Below, piece by piece: positions 31,530 to 42,331 of a stretch of 64,000 nucleotides of DNA. Location: NCBI GenBank assembly GCA_037176725.1, contig JAZBRS010000026.1, positions 154,639,501 through 154,703,500 on the forward strand, given 5' to 3'. This DNA is from Posidonia oceanica (lineage: Eukaryota; Streptophyta; Magnoliopsida; Alismatales; Posidoniaceae). Within the stretch, counting starts at the first letter, position 1. Each line of letters begins with the position of its first letter. Made by a program: the position numbers and the translations under genes. Under the pieces are notes generated by a model. It was not told the origin of the DNA. It saw only the letters and a program-made list of their open reading frames with translations, and ran no database searches.

Positions 31530-32860
31530 ATGAGCTTTTCGAAGATGGTGGGAACGTCGACAATGACGAGCCCGCCTAGAAAGGCTCCTACCTCTACTGA
31601 TGGAGGTTACTCTAGGGGCATTCCCCAAGATTCTGTAAATAAAACTTTATTTAATTTTGCATTGTTTTCGTTTCCTAGGAATAAAAGTGATTTACTTTCT
31701 GTTTTTAATAAGAGAGAGGATCACCATGTTAGCTCTAGCAGCTCACGGTCAACTTCGACCACCGCTTCCAAAACTGTGCACGTGTGTCAATACACGGAGG
31801 CAATGCCTCAGGAGCTAGCTACTACTAACATGGTCTTCCTAGTAGAAGAATGTGACCGATTTGGGAAGTACGTAGGAATAGAGGCATACGAGCTGGTCAG
31901 TTGCAGTAATGATGAAGAGGATCAAGAGGCCGACTCAGATCTCCTTAAGCACCTCATGGACAAATATGACGAGCAAACAAAGGCAGCCGAAGAAGAGACC
32001 GTGGAGGTCAACCTGGGGACCGCAGAAGAGCCAAAACCCATACTCATAAGTGCAAGCTTGAGCCCAAAAGAGCGGGAGGAAATGGTGCAAATCTTGAAGG
32101 AGTTCGTGGATGTACTGGCCTTCAAGTACGAAGACATGCCAGGCCTACAATCAGCTCTAGTGGAACACCTGCTTCCACTAAACTCTGGAGCCAAACCCGT
32201 CAAGCAGAAATTGAGGCGATTAAGGCCGGAACTCGTGCTTAAAGTCAAAGAAGAAATTGACAAGCTCCATAAAGCAAAGTTCATCAAAGTGGTGGTGTAC
32301 CCCAGTTGGGTTTCAAACATAGTGCCAGTAGCCAAGAAGGACAGAAGAGTTTAAGTTTGCATTGACTATTGCAACCTCAACGCCGTCTGTCCCAAAGACG
32401 ACTTTCCTTTGCCACATATTGACTTGCTGGTGGACAATACAGCGGGATTTGAGATGCTATCTTACATGGATGGTTTCTCTGATTACAACCAGATCAAGCT
32501 AGCAGAAGAAGATTAAGAGAAGACGTCGTTCATCACACCATGGGGGACATACTGCTAGTCATGCCGTTCGGTCTCAAGAACGCCGGCGCAACATATCAGA
32601 GAGTAATGATGGCTATCTACCACGACATGATGCATGATTGCATGGAGGTATAAGTCGATGACATCTTGGTCAAATCAAAGACAAGGGAAGGGCACTTCGA
32701 AGCACTAAGAAGGGTACTGAGCAGAGCAAGGCAGTATCAATTGAAAATGAACCCGAAGAAGTGTGTGTTTGGGGTAACAGCCAGAAAGCTACTGGGCTTC
32801 ATCATCAGCAAAAGAGGAATTGAGATAGACCCACAGAAGGCTAGAGCAATAACATAAATG
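31530..32860 (+). pseudogene. D1 reverse transcriptase region
   Basis: An open frame (31530-32354) starts with an acidic linker and enters RT at VEHLLPLNSGAKPVKQKLRRL and YPSWVSNIVPVAKKDRR. RT continues through interrupted frames with VCIDYCNLN, FPLPHIDLLVDNTAG, LSYMDGFSDYNQI, FGLKNAGATYQR and VDDILVKSK, then LGFIISKRGIEIDP. RT copies element RNA into DNA. The Tyr codon of the YVDD catalytic box is a stop (about 32651). Stops at 32352 and 32515 and a small deletion before MPFGLKNAG also break it. The domain order (RT before two RNase H domains) is that of gypsy Tat elements. Confidence 0.85.
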
Positions 32861-32979
32861 CCCCCTCCCCGAAACATCACGGAGCTCAGAGGACTTATCA
32901 ACCGCTTGCAGTTCATCAGAAGATTCATCTCGCAACACACCGACCGATGTAAGCCGTTCTATGAGTTATTAAAAGGAGG

Positions 32980-33530
32980 AAGGGAATTTGCTTAGGATGA
33001 GAGGTGCTAGAAGGCCTTTGATGAGCTCAAAGCATACCTCATGAGCCCTCCGGTCTTATCAATGCCTGTATCAGGGAAGCCCTTGTTGCTCTACGTGGTA
33101 GTCATTACATCATCAATAGGAGTAGTGCTGGCTCAACATGGTGAGGATGGAAAGAATGAGAAGGCTATCTACTACCTGAGTAGGACCTTCCTGGATTATG
33201 AAGAGAAGTATACGGCCATAGAAAAGCATTGCCTGGCCTTGGTATGGGCATCTCAAAAGCTGAGACACTACTTCCTGGCCCATAAAGTCTATTACATCGC
33301 CAAGATGGACCCAATCAAATACATGCTCGAGAAACCAGCCCTCTCAGGAAGGTTGGCAAGATGGTAGCTCCTCCTCACTGAATTTGACCTGCAATATGTA
33401 TCTCAGAAAGCGGCCAAGGGGCAAGCCATAGCAGATCACTTGGCGGGATTACCCATAGAAGACTATCAACCAGTCCAAACAGACTTCCTCGATGAAGAAA
33501 TACTGGAAAAACAAGCTACCGAGTCTTCCA
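32980..33530 (+). pseudogene. D1 retroviral-type RNase H
   Basis: Follows RT directly, with KPLLLYVVVITSSIGVVLAQ, YYLSRTFLDYEEKYTAIEKH and ALVWASQKLRHYFLAHKVYY, the standard gypsy RNase H pattern. It degrades RNA in RNA:DNA hybrids. The TDAS-type first acidic residue is replaced in this copy (YVVV), and TAG stops occur at about 32994, 33009 and 33366. D2 has the homologous region at 63401-64000. Confidence 0.8.
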
Positions 33531-33534
33531 CTCA

Positions 33535-33945
33535 ACAGTGGACCCTCTACTTTGATGGAGTACTCAACAGATAAGGAGCAGGCATCGGAGTGGCACTTCT
33601 CACCCTAGAAGGAGTTCTCATCGCCCAAGCTGTGCAGTTAAACTTCGTCGCAAATACCAACAATGTTGCAGAATACGAGGCCTTGATTCTCGAATTACGC
33701 CTAGCATTGGAGCTAGGGGCAAAGCGGCTAAAACTCATCAGGAACTCTCAGTTGGTTCTATGGCAAATTCTGAACAAATATAGAACCCTTAACCCAAGGC
33801 TGGAAACGTACAAAGGCATTGCTCGCCTACTATTGGCCTGGTTCCAACAAGTAGTATATGTCCATACCCTTCGGAGTCATTACCTGCTAGCAGATGCCCT
33901 TGCTTCGTTGGCCTCCTCGATTGAGTTCCCCATCAATATCTAAGA
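33535..33945 (+). pseudogene. D1 second (archaeal-type) RNase H
   Basis: Contains WTLYFDG, GAGIGVALLTLEGV, NNVAEYEALILELRLALELG, NSQLV, then VYVHTLRSHYLLADALASLAS. This is the additional RNase H found in plant Tat/Ogre elements. The second acidic site GDSQLV reads RNSQLV here, while D2 keeps GDSQLV at the matching place (about 63370-63390). A stop follows VLNR. Presence of this domain is the main reason for the Tat/Ogre call. Confidence 0.85.
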
Positions 33946-34171
33946 ATAGACAATCATGGTACAGCAACACGGGACATCCACCATTGACTCAACTGAGCCG
34001 TGGGCCGTGAAGCTTAGATAGAAAATTGGGGAATCAAAGGCAGCCAAGTTTGAAGTTTGCTACAACATAGAGGATGATAGGAACCCATGATTCTTTGACA
34101 TCCAAAACTACATCCAAGACGGGATCTTCCCCAATTATGCAACTTCACAAGATAGAGAGGCGGTTAGAAGG

Positions 34172-35326
34172 ATGGCCACAAGATACTTCGTGCGAGCCGG
34201 AATCCTTTTCAAGAGGTCCTTCAGCGGAATAGAGCTGCGCTGCATCACTTACGAGGAGGTCAGCGTTAACCTAGGGGAAATGCATGAAGGAATATGTGGA
34301 GGACACATCAGTTCTCAGTTAATGGTAAAAATGATACTGCGTAGGGGATACTACTGGCCCACAACAGAGGCAGATTGTGCAAACAAGCTGAGGAGATGCA
34401 GGCAATGCCAGATCCATGCTGACAGAATACATGCACCAGCATCAGAGCTAAACCCGACTCAAGCAGTATGGCCTTTCTCCATGTGGGCATTTGATGTCGT
34501 AGGACCCTTCGACACCGAAAAGCAGAATAGGTTCATACTCACGGCCACTGAGTACTTTACCAAATGGGTTGAAGCAGAAGCGTTCACCGAGATCAAAGCT
34601 TCAAATCTTTGCAAGTTCGTGTGGAAAAATATCCTCTCAAGGTTTGGAGTTCCAAAGAGACTAGTAGCAAACAATAACGCAATCTTCGTATCCCAAGACT
34701 TCAAAAAGCTCTGTAAGAAGTTTAAGATTGAATTGCATCATTCATCGCCATATTACCCCCAAGGTAATGGGCAAGCTGAAGCTACTAATAAAATGTTAAT
34801 CCGAATCCTTAAGAAAATGGTAGGAGGAGACAAGGGACATGATTGGATAGATAAATTAATTGATACCTTATGGGCCTATCGAACCTCCATAAGAACGCCT
34901 ACAGGTCAAACCCTGTTTGCGCTTACTTATGGTATGGAGATAGTAGTCCCATTTGAGATCATGGTCCCCTCATCTAGAGTACAACTCGATGATGAGATAA
35001 CTGTCGAGGATAAGAGGCAATTATTAAGTCTACAGTTAGATTTGCTAGATGAGAAGCGGTTGCAAGCAGCTGAGCATGCATGCCTCCACCAAGAACGACT
35101 TGCAAGAGCTTATAAAAAGAAAGTAATTGAACGTAAATTCATTGTTGGTAAATGGGTGCTTAAAGAAATCCTTCTTCGTAAGCATGGGAAATTGAGACCA
35201 AATTGGGAAGGACCATACTTGGTGGTTGAGGCATATCTGGACAATGCTTATTGTTTGGCCAGAGAGGATGGCAGTAGGCTTGAATATCCTTGGAATGCAC
35301 TGCACCTCAAGAGGTACTATCCTTGA
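34172..35326 (+). pseudogene. D1 integrase (intact frame, catalytic Asp lost)
   Basis: A 384-residue open frame. A zinc-binding HHCC module (HEGICGGHISSQ ... CRRCRQCQ-like) is followed by the DDE core: FDVVGPFD, then LVANNNAIF where LVTDNGAIF is expected, and QGNGQAEATNK with the Glu. A C-terminal domain ends in KRYYP. Integrase joins the new DNA copy to the host chromosome. The second catalytic Asp is Asn in D1, but D2 retains TDNG (about 62470-62500), so the frame stayed open while the active site was lost. Confidence 0.9.
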
Positions 35327-36980
35327 CATGCACATTGAGCCGTTAGATTACCCGTGCTTGAGGACCTACTGCTTTTGAAGCTTAGGAGTCATGCCTTAGC
35401 CTCACCTCACAAACACTTTGTGGGAGAAGGAAGGGAAATGATCCAACACTGAGATAGAGGCAAAACCATAAGGAGCCCCCTCTCAGTTCATGAACAACAA
35501 GTCCACACACATCTCTTGAGTCAGATATGTTACCCTAGTACAAATCGAGTAGGCATCTAAGGCCAAAACCTAGAAGCGCAGAAAAGAGGGGAGTGTACCA
35601 AATATAAGAGTGTCTCGGTCCGTCAAGGAACGAGTTTCCATTGACCGAGCACTCAAACGGGGTGAGACTACTTGCCAAGATACCCAGAAAAAAAGAAGTA
35701 AAGAAGACAGCAAAGAAGCTATCCATGTGCAAGAAAAGAAAGAGAATGGAAAAGAAGGCAGCAAAGAAGCTGTCCAAAAGTCAAAACTGAAAAGCTGGGG
35801 AAATACTAGGCGTGGTAGGAATCAACCTTGAACTGGGAGGGGTATAGGCTTCAAATCTTTAGCTGAAATCTTAGGATAGGACATTGACCTTCCTTCCACC
35901 CACATCCTACACTATACACTTAGAGGCAAGGGGCAGAAGCCTAGGTCTAGGGGCAGTTAGGTGCCAAAGCAAGCTTGAGGTATCTTCTGACTCTGAGATG
36001 CACAAGGGCTCAAACTGTCAAGGTTTTCCAGCCATGAGGTCTCCTGTTTCCCAACTTCTTGGAAGATTCTTCTTCTCCTACCAAAAAAAACAAAAAATCC
36101 AAAAAAATGATAAAAAATCCAAAAAAATGATAAAACCAAAAATCCAAAAATGATAAAACCAAAAATCCAAAAAAATGATAAAACCAAAAAGCCAAAAAAA
36201 TGATAAAACCAAAAATTCAAAAAAAATAACAAAAGATAAAAAATCCAAAAATAGTGAGTAGGGTAAAATCTACCCAACCAACATCACCTCATGAAACTGA
36301 TAACAAGTAAGGCCGATGATGCAAGAATCTAGGAAATTTTACGACTCCACGTCGTACTTGACCCCTCCTATTCAGGATGGTCACTTGGTATTCGCCTACG
36401 AGCCAAGACTGCAATCTCAAGAGGAAACAGTCCCTCGCTAGGCATACCATCTTTAGACAACAAAGCTGAGGCCAATGCTTGTTATCTAAAACCTAAGTTT
36501 CCCTTAATTTTTCATTACAATAAGACTTGTTCTTTCATAGCATTAGGTTTGTTTAAAGTATGCATTGTATATATGATATTCCTAAGTTTTCTGAAGCCAT
36601 TTTGGATTCCACTATGTTAAGAACGTGTCTGAGTTTTCAGAGGTCACATTGGACTAGGGGCAATAATACCCCTAGATGGAATAACAAATTTGCCAAGATT
36701 GTGTAGAAAAATAGTTCAAACGCATTAAACGAGCAAAACTCAGCATCCAACGTTGGACACGCCATCTGGAGTAGACAAGGATCACTAGAGGAATGTTAGC
36801 CGCGGGATATGAGGCGTCTTACGTTATAAGTTCCAGTTTGAGCGTCGTACGTTTTAACTGTGACTTAAGCTGCAGAATTCTTAAAGAGGGGCCTTGATCC
36901 CATGCTGAAATCACCTGAGAGTATTTCTAAGCTTAGAACAGTCCAAAGCACATGAACAAGGATGAAAAAAAATGAAAGAG
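35327..36980 (+). other. D1 non-coding region between pol and antisense gene2
   Basis: No convincing gene. Matches D2's 60040-61940 in reverse. It contains a simple A-rich repeat (36075-36250, 'aaaaatccaaaaaaatgat' words) and hairpin remnants at about 36740 and 36810-36860. The latter carry the same 'cttaagtcac.gttaaaacgt' flank (reverse strand) found on both sides of gene2. The D1 antisense gene2 3' end lies just beyond. Confidence 0.6.
36075..36250. repeat. A-rich simple repeat
   Basis: Imperfect repetition of 'aaaaatccaaaaaaatgataaaacc'. The same repeat in reverse (T-rich) lies at 60805-61030 in D2. Confidence 0.9.
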
Positions 36981-37042
36981 ATATTTATTTCCATGAAAAT
37001 AAAAATACATGGTCCAAAAATGAAATGAATTACAATAATTGC

Positions 37043-38388
37043 CTATCTAATTGTCCCCTTCCTCTTCCTGCGCAGCACGCCGGTCGCTTCAACCCACTCC
37101 TCGAGTTTGGACAGTAGCTTTGAATACTAACTCCAGTGCACATCCTCCCATAGTAGGCAGCAAGTCAAGGGAGCAGTTGAGGTCCCATCTGAATCATCAT
37201 GGCGGTCCAGAGACGACCAAAGAGCCCGGATGTAGTACACCATCACTACATCAGATGGAAGACTGCGCTCCCGAGCCTGGATACGAGGAATAGAACTCAA
37301 CCAAGGCGGCACCCCTTTCTTCTGCCCTACCATCTCAAAACAGCGATGGGAGTTGTACACCACAAAGTGAGTAGGCCCTATCAACTCCAACTCAATTGAA
37401 GAACCTCGCACCTGATGCTTATGATAGAAGGGCGTGGAAGGTGCGAAGATATCAATAGGGGTAGAAGACAAAGAGCAAACCCTTTCCTTGATCAAATCAG
37501 TCCTCACAGGCCTGAGCCTCGGGAAATGGACCTGCAGCCACCTGGAAAGAAGAAAAGGAGAGCCGACAAAGTCCCCTCCAGTTGAGACACTGGTCAGACC
37601 AAGGTATGTACCTACAAGGATGGCGACTGAAGGAGAACGCTAAAAATGCTCAGTAAGGCCTATCAAGAACTCAGTGTGATAGACATCCAAGGAGAAGTCT
37701 CTGGAGACAAATATGGTGAGGCCTCCAATCAATAAATGCAGATACATCAACAACTGATCATGGGAGGCAGAGTCCTTGATCTGCCGAAAGCTGTAATATA
37801 AATGCGCTAAGTTGAGTCGGCGACCTCTAATCACTGGGAAAGTAGGCGGAGCAATGAAGATACGGTCTATGAATATCTGCATATCTGCTGTCCCGTATGG
37901 CAATGGAAAATCAATATTCGACCAGGCCGCTCCAATCTGAGTCACACCAAGCAGGCCATGAACATCCTTCACTAGGATTGTCATCTCACAGCCCCCAAAG
38001 AAGAAAGTATGAGTCTTAGGACTCTAGAAGGCGCATGAGGCATGGAGCAGAGGCCAGTACAAGGTTGTGCCCAATAAATCCAGAAGTCCATCAAAGCGTG
38101 AATGGGTCAAAACGGACTTCCTTTCCCGAGCCCAAAGTATAAAGTTTTTCACCCAAGGAGAATAGTAAGGGAAGTCATTATCGAAGCAGGGTGTTTTTGT
38201 GAAGTTGAGGATTTCCTGCAAACAAAGTTAAAAGCATGAGGAACAAGAGAGAATAAAAGGACCAATGAAGAAAATCATACCTTCCCCTCTTTGATATGGG
38301 ACATCATATGCCCTTCAATCTCCTCCAAAGGTTTTGCAACTCCCTTCTTGTTGTGCATGAAAACATTGGGGACTGAACCAAAAGCCAT
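37043..38388 (-). pseudogene. D1 gene2: PMD-like protein, antisense to pol
   Basis: Exon 1 (38388-38281) codes for MAFGSVPNVFMHNKKGVAK and ends at GTATGA. A 65-bp intron (38280-38216) ends TTTGCAG, and exon 2 starts EILNFTK in phase. The D2 copy has the same 65-bp intron. The PMD-like signature is THTFFFGGCEMTILVKDVHG followed by LLGVTQIG. Later segments include LYYSFRQIKD, LDVYHTEFLIGL and ELELIGPTHFVV. The C terminus is basic (RRKRKG), like a nuclear signal. Few stops interrupt it (after HASCAF, after TEHF, after VHWS), so it is among the better preserved copies. Confidence 0.78.
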
Positions 38389-38484
38389 GAGAGCAAGGGA
38401 GAAGAGAGGAAGAAGCACAAGTCAAGAGAAAATAAGCAAGGAAGCAAGGCGCAAGTGTGCACAAATTCCAAGGGGTGGCCAGGC

Positions 38485-38491
38485 TTTTATA
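38485..38491 (-). promoter_or_regulatory. TATA box of D1 gene2
   Basis: TATAAAA on minus within 'cttataaaagcc', about 97 bp before the ATG. The D2 copy has the same sequence (53121-53127) about 95 bp before its ATG. Confidence 0.65.
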
Positions 38492-38603
38492 AGCACAGGA
38501 AAAATTGTGGAAAATCTCCCCACACAGGCATTGGGAAAATTTCGAAGCATTCCAGAAGATTAGCCAAAAACAAGAAAGGAAAGAAAAGATTCTGGGCTTG
38601 CTT

Positions 38604-38760
38604 CGTTGTACGCGAGGAATGGCACGTCTTACGTTATCCGCGCCATATTGGATGTATAACATTCAAATCAGCTTTCCGGCGTTGGACACAGAAAAAGCAG
38701 CGGATAACATTATCCGCACCAGATGAAGCGTATAATGTTTTATCAGTGACTTAAGTCACT
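38604..38760. repeat. Hairpin units upstream of D1 gene2
   Basis: Includes GTTGTACGC / ACGTCTTAC, GTTATCCGC / ATGTATAAC, and GCGGATAAC next to ATTATCCGC (38698-38715). It ends with the 'cttaagtcactgataaaac' flank in reverse. The counterpart is D2's 52850-52985. Confidence 0.75.
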
Positions 38761-39216
38761 GAACTTGGCTGAAGCTCCCTCTAATCCGTGATTAAGTTGC
38801 ATAAACCTTTTCTATCAGTCCCAGAGGTTTAGTTAAGTTGAAATACATGTATGAGTGGTGGTTTCATATTTCTTGGACATTTGGGCCATTCAGAATCACT
38901 GGCTGTTCATTTTATTAAGTTAATGGCTCGTTTAAGCGCCGAGGACTTCAAAACTCAATTTTAAAGCTCCCAGGTGAAATCTTTCTTTGTAACTATGTCA
39001 TTTACATACTATTTCACATGAATATGCTAGTTTCAAGTTAATTTGAATTAAGGACCATTATTTTACTATATTGGTCACTTAAGCTCATTTTAACTCCGAG
39101 AAAGGTATTTAAAAAGAGATATTTGACAAGTTTACTGAGTGTGTAGAAATCTATATCATTTCAAAAATATATTTGTTTTACAAAATCACCGGGCATACCC
39201 CTAAAGTACAAGAAAG

Positions 39217-42200
39217 CTAAGAAGCACTCTCTCCCTTACCCTTGGGAGTTGAAGGAGGAGCTGGAGAAGGAGCGGTAGGAGGCCGAGGCGACTGGCGAAT
39301 TGAAACACCCGACGGAGCCCTGGAGACAGACCGAGAGCAGTGGCTACCTGATTGATGGCTCAGTACAAGAGGAACAGGCACCCTGAACCTGGCACCAGTC
39401 ATGAAGGCAAACCTCCGGTAGTGCCTTAGCTCGAACTCAAGCTGAGAGGTGACCCCTGCCGTGCCCTGCAAAAGGAAGCAGCCAAAATATAGGACATAAA
39501 GGAGCATTGAATCAAATCATAGCGCTTGAGTTTGGGCAATCTCGGTATCCCTGTCGGCTATCTACTGCTCCAACTCCTGGATCTGAGCATCTCGAGTAGC
39601 AACAGTCCCCTCCAGCTCCTACAACCTCCTAACAGAGCTAGCAGCGATGAAGTCGCCAGCCTGCTCCTTCAGCTCATTCTCCAAATAAGTAACCTACAAA
39701 CAGTGGTGTCAGAACAAAGGAGAATTCAGCTAAAAGGCAGAAAGGAAAAATAAAGACATGTTTACCTTCTCTTGGAGGCGGGAGATCTCCTCTGAATGGT
39801 CTGGAGGAGGGGCAGTACTAGTCGAGGGCTGTGAAGAAAGATATAGTTAGCTACAGTTCATAATCAGACTACAAAAGCTATAAGAAATATAAAGATACTT
39901 GAGAGGCAGAAGCGCACAGGCGCTCGATCTCTCAGGTCAGAGTGGAGAGCTACTGAGTCAGACTACGCTCCCACTGAGCCTGCTCATCTGCTGCCTTGAG
40001 CTGCAAAGGAAGGAAAGCAAGTCAGCAAGTTATCAAATGTGAATCAACAAGTTACAAATTAAAAATCCAGAAGCTCACCGCTATCTCTAGTTGGGCTCGA
40101 TAGGACTGCGCCTCACCCAGCAGAGCCGCACGGGACATCACCGCCTCCCCGGGATCTGTGTCCCCCAAAGGAAGGTTCCTGCGCCCAAGGAAGTCGAACT
40201 GGTGGAAGACCATCAAAAAAGAGAACTCTTGGTCCATCCACTCGGCCCACACCACCTCATCCTCCTCTATCGTGTCTGTCAGAGCGGGAGAACCACGGCG
40301 AGCCCAGTCTAGGAGCTGCGGACCGTAGACGTCCACCCAATGGCGAGCACGGCTGCCCCCACTGCCTATCTCTCGCCAAACTCTATGAGGGGGAGGTAGA
40401 GGCTGAATCTACCGACGCCCCAGCTGTCGTAGTGCCCTGCCAATCTGTTGGAATTGGCAGTGGTTCCAGCAGTGGATCCACACGTCTCGTTCAAAAATTG
40501 CCTGGTCATGGGCAATCTCAGGAACGTCCGCATGCTGTCCCTCACCATATGGATGCCAGACTACCTGAAGGGAGCAATACATGTCAGCAAGCAGAATAAA
40601 TGAATAAACAAAAGTTGAAAAGTCAAAAGAAGGTGAATTACCTGTGGCAGGACCAGAAGCTCGAATAGCAGACGACCGACATAGTGGTTGTCGTCCGCTG
40701 GCTCAAAGACCTGCTCAGCATCAGCCCAAAATAGCCCCCAAGGGAAGGGAATGCCGGCTAGAGGAACTGGAGGAGGGGCAGGACACAAGAAAGTGATGTG
40801 GTCCCATGCTCACATCTGCACAGAAAATGAGGAAACTTTCAGTAACACATAATATTCAGCAATATTTCTAAAAGTTACAAATTTAAACATGCAATTTTAC
40901 CTGAAGAAATGGCAAGTTCCCGCCTAGCTGGCGAGAACTGCCGTCTGTAAAGTGGAAGAGGGTGGAGTACAGGTGCGCCAAGCTAGCCACGCCCCAAGCA
41001 TACTCTCCCACTCGCTCCAAGTTCGCCAGGTGGGGGAGGAACCACGCAGACAACTTTGAGGAGGCGTGCGAGAAGAGCACCTCCCCAAACAGCACCAGTA
41101 GGAAGGCCCGTAGTTGCTGATTGGCTTGCATGCCCGGTCCAACCACCGTCTCCGCCAAAGCGCTAACCCGGCGAACAGCGGAGGTAGTCACCACGACCTG
41201 CTGTCTGCTCATGGCCAGTTGTCGCTCGACGAGCTCCCGTGCCAAGACTGAGTAGACCAAGCACACCTGCCCCATCACCGGCCAACCTATGACCCATAGA
41301 TCGGTCAGCTGCACCATGTCCTCAAGAGAGAGAATGAACTCGCCTGCCCTCGTGACGATCGAGCTGGTGCGGAAGTTCCACCGCTCCGCAACGACCTCTA
41401 GGAACATCGGACGAAGGGAGAAGTCCGGGATGGACAGGAAGTGTCCGAATCCCATCCGATCTAGACGCTCCTGCTGGAAGGGAGCCAGCAAGGCGTAGGA
41501 CCGGCGGACCTGTCCCTAGTAGCAGCGTGTCACGGTAGGTGCCCGACTCTGCAAAAATAAAAAGGGCTGTTAGTCAAGCTGAATAATTAAATCAAATAAA
41601 GGAAAAGTGAAAAGTGACTACCTGCCCTCTCGAGGCTAACGTGGCGGTAGCATACTCCTACCAGAACGCGTCCCTACGTAGTCCCGACGCCTGCACCTCG
41701 TCTCGAGGGATTTGGTCCCGCCAGTAGTCCAGGAGATCCCTCGCGCCGCCCTCCGCCTCTCGTCAGATGAAATCCACCATGTTCCGCCACCAACAGTCAT
41801 CCTCATCGAACTGCGCAATGAGGGGATCGACTAGGCTCGCCTTCGGTTCCACCGCGGGGCTCGCATCGTCCAAACTAGCCTCGGACCTCATCTCCGAGAC
41901 CGTCTCCTTGGACTCCTCCTCTGAGTCCTCGTAGCTGAAGGAACTGCTGGAACCTGAACCCAGCTCCGCCCCGGCCTTCGCGGCCTCGTCACGAGTGCCC
42001 TCTGCCTCCTCGGCAATCGTGGGAAGTCCGCTAGCCACCTCGTCGGCCTCCACAGCAGTCGGACCGACCACCACGACCTCCACAGACGCCGTCCTAGTCT
42101 CCATGGCCCCCACTACCATCTCCACCACCTCCACAGGCGCCATCTCGGCCGTTTCAGCCTCCACAACCTCCCCCACGGCCGTCGTCTCCACCACCACAGC

Positions 42201-42329
42201 TGTGGGAACGGTCGCCAGCGCCTCCACGACTTCAACCTCCGCCGCCTTGAGCTCATCGGTCGACGAGGACTCGGCCCTGGTCTGAGCTCTCTTCCCTGCC
42301 CGTGAATACATATAAATCCACCATTCCAT
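39217..42329 (-). pseudogene. D1 gene3: acidic, PMD-like, coiled-coil protein; eight exons
   Basis: Start MEWWIYMYSRAGKRAQ at 42329. Exon 1 has a Val/Glu/Ala-rich tract and the acidic stretch EDSEEESKE, ending 41622. Later exons give the PMD-like block (FGHFLSIPDF, AGEFILSLEDMVQLTDLW), a middle domain (WVDVYGPQLLDWARRG), Glu/Gln-rich coiled-coil pieces (LENELKEQAGDF) and a Ser/Pro-rich end at 39217. Intron positions agree with those in D2. Stops include TAG near 41518 and the TGA after MVDFI shared with D2. Multi-exon structure in an element suggests capture of a host gene in antisense. Confidence 0.75.
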
Positions 42330-42331
42330 AT

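Noticed and set aside
31636..31680. Possible intron before RT, as described for some Ogre elements
   Set aside because: A GTAAAT...TTTCCTAG pair exists but would give only about 44 bp, too short for a plant intron, and the flanking frame is open through it.
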